DNA of 35,566 nt from an uncultured Eubacteriales bacterium (GTDB lineage: Bacteria; Bacillota; Clostridia; Peptostreptococcales; Anaerovoracaceae), in contig ONJG01000044.1 of the NCBI GenBank assembly GCA_900318105.1, positions 1 through 35,566 of the forward strand. Reading direction: 5' to 3'. The first letter of the stretch is position 1. Each line of letters opens with the position of its first letter. Positions 34,299-35,566 of the stretch are shown in pieces. The notes under the pieces were generated by a model that was given only the letters and a program-made list of their open reading frames with translations, made no database searches and was not told the origin of the DNA. A program made the translations under genes and the position numbers.

Positions 34299-34946
34299 AT
34301 GTCAGAAGAAAAGAAAAACAACATCCCCATAGAGGATGGAAACGAAGCCGAAGAAAAAGCCGGTAAAGAAGCTGCAGAGGAAGCCGAAGAAAAGGCTGAA
34401 GCAGAAGAGACTGAAGATAAAGGCGCTGAGGCTTCGGAGGAAAGCAAAGAAAAAGCCGAAGAGCAGGCGGAGGATGCTGCCGGAGAAAAGAAAGAAGATG
34501 AGCCTTCGGCGGAGGAACAGGAATCCGAGAGATATATGAGGCTGATGGCGGAGTTTCAGAACTTCAAGAGAAGGGCAGCCAAGGAAAAAACGGACATTCA
34601 CGCATTCGCAAACGAGAGAATAGTGAATGACCTGCTCCCGGTACTGGACAACTTCGAAAGAGCGCTCGGCGGAGAGGCTGAGGCTTCCGAAAACGAGGAG
34701 CTTAAGAACTACGCCAAAGGCATGCAGCTCATATTCGAACAGCTAAAAGCCGCTCTTGAGAAAGCAGGCGTTAAAGAGATAGAGGCGCTCGGTGAGGACT
34801 TCGATCCGAACGTGCACAACGCCGTGATGACAGAACAGACAGAAGAATACGAAGACGGCAAAGTCAGCAAGGTGATGCAAAAGGGCTACAAGCTCAACGA
34901 CAAAGTCGTGAGACCTTCGATGGTGGCCGTCAACAAAAAAAGTTAA
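34299..34946 (+). CDS. grpE: GrpE nucleotide exchange factor
   Basis: A 215-residue co-chaperone that releases ADP from DnaK. The first 75 or so residues are a very acidic, Glu/Lys-rich low-complexity tail (EEKAEAEETEDKGAEASEES and similar). The typical GrpE helix follows: YMRLMAEFQNFKRRAAKEK, then NDLLPVLDNFERAL, and the beta domain ending in GYKLNDKVVRPSMVAVNK. The acidic extension is longer than in many species. It lies 36 bases after hrcA and 29 bases before dnaK. Confidence 0.96.
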   Translation: MSEEKKNNIPIEDGNEAEEKAGKEAAEEAEEKAEAEETEDKGAEASEESKEKAEEQAEDAAGEKKEDEPSAEEQESERYMRLMAEFQNFKRRAAKEKTDIHAFANERIVNDLLPVLDNFERALGGEAEASENEELKNYAKGMQLIFEQLKAALEKAGVKEIEALGEDFDPNVHNAVMTEQTEEYEDGKVSKVMQKGYKLNDKVVRPSMVAVNKKS

Positions 34947-34963
34947 TAAATCTATGCAAATAG

Positions 34964-35566
<603 letters not shown>

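Overview
This window looks like chromosome from a low-to-mid GC, Gram-positive anaerobe of the Clostridia. That is inferred from strong AGGAGG-type ribosome binding sites, HrcA/CIRCE heat-shock control, RbgA, a sortase-type surface protein, a ferredoxin-rich flavoprotein and heavy AGA/AGG arginine codon use. A family XIII / Anaerovoracaceae-type organism is my guess; nothing in the sequence proves it.

Layout. 1-450: the 3' end of glf (UDP-galactopyranose mutase). 449-1020: a CIRCE-controlled hsp20 on the minus strand. 1225-13924: a long plus-strand run carrying a beta-CASP RNase, murI, a CYTH-domain protein, tig-clpP-clpX-lon-engB-hpt-PHP phosphoesterase, a small phage-like orphan gene, a Nudix hydrolase and a XerD-like recombinase with altered active-site residues. 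14029-16959: rplS with a structured leader, rbgA, and an unusual fusion of RNase HII with a viroplasmin/RNase HI module. 16970-17171: a small array of palindromes with identical arms, between convergent transcription units. 17178-21474 (minus strand): a TetR regulator, a 934-residue Fe-S/FAD oxidoreductase, HypA and two tiny unknown proteins. 21718-28339: tRNA-Val(GAC), a truncated XRE regulator and a 2038-residue mosaic surface adhesin whose codon use differs from its neighbours. 28388-32820: tdh-kbl (threonine to glycine plus acetyl-CoA), then an ATP-grasp ligase paired with an esterase behind a highly structured 5' leader. 32849-33035: a second set of identical-arm palindromes. 33106-35566: promoter, CIRCE, hrcA-grpE-dnaK.

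How the parts fit. Much of the window is protein quality control: trigger factor, ClpXP, Lon, Hsp20 and the HrcA-GrpE-DnaK operon. Two perfect CIRCE operators, one at hsp20 and one at hrcA, place the small heat-shock protein and the DnaK operon under the same repressor.

The most striking observations are these. dnaK carries an in-frame TAA where a glutamate codon is expected, with normal DnaK sequence resuming directly after it. Two intergenic regions hold fixed-length palindromes whose arms are identical within a locus and different between loci. A leader before the ATP-grasp gene has mutually exclusive pairings. RNase HII and RNase HI are fused in one protein. A TetR-linked oxidoreductase/HypA/small-protein cluster has no hydrogenase genes beside it.
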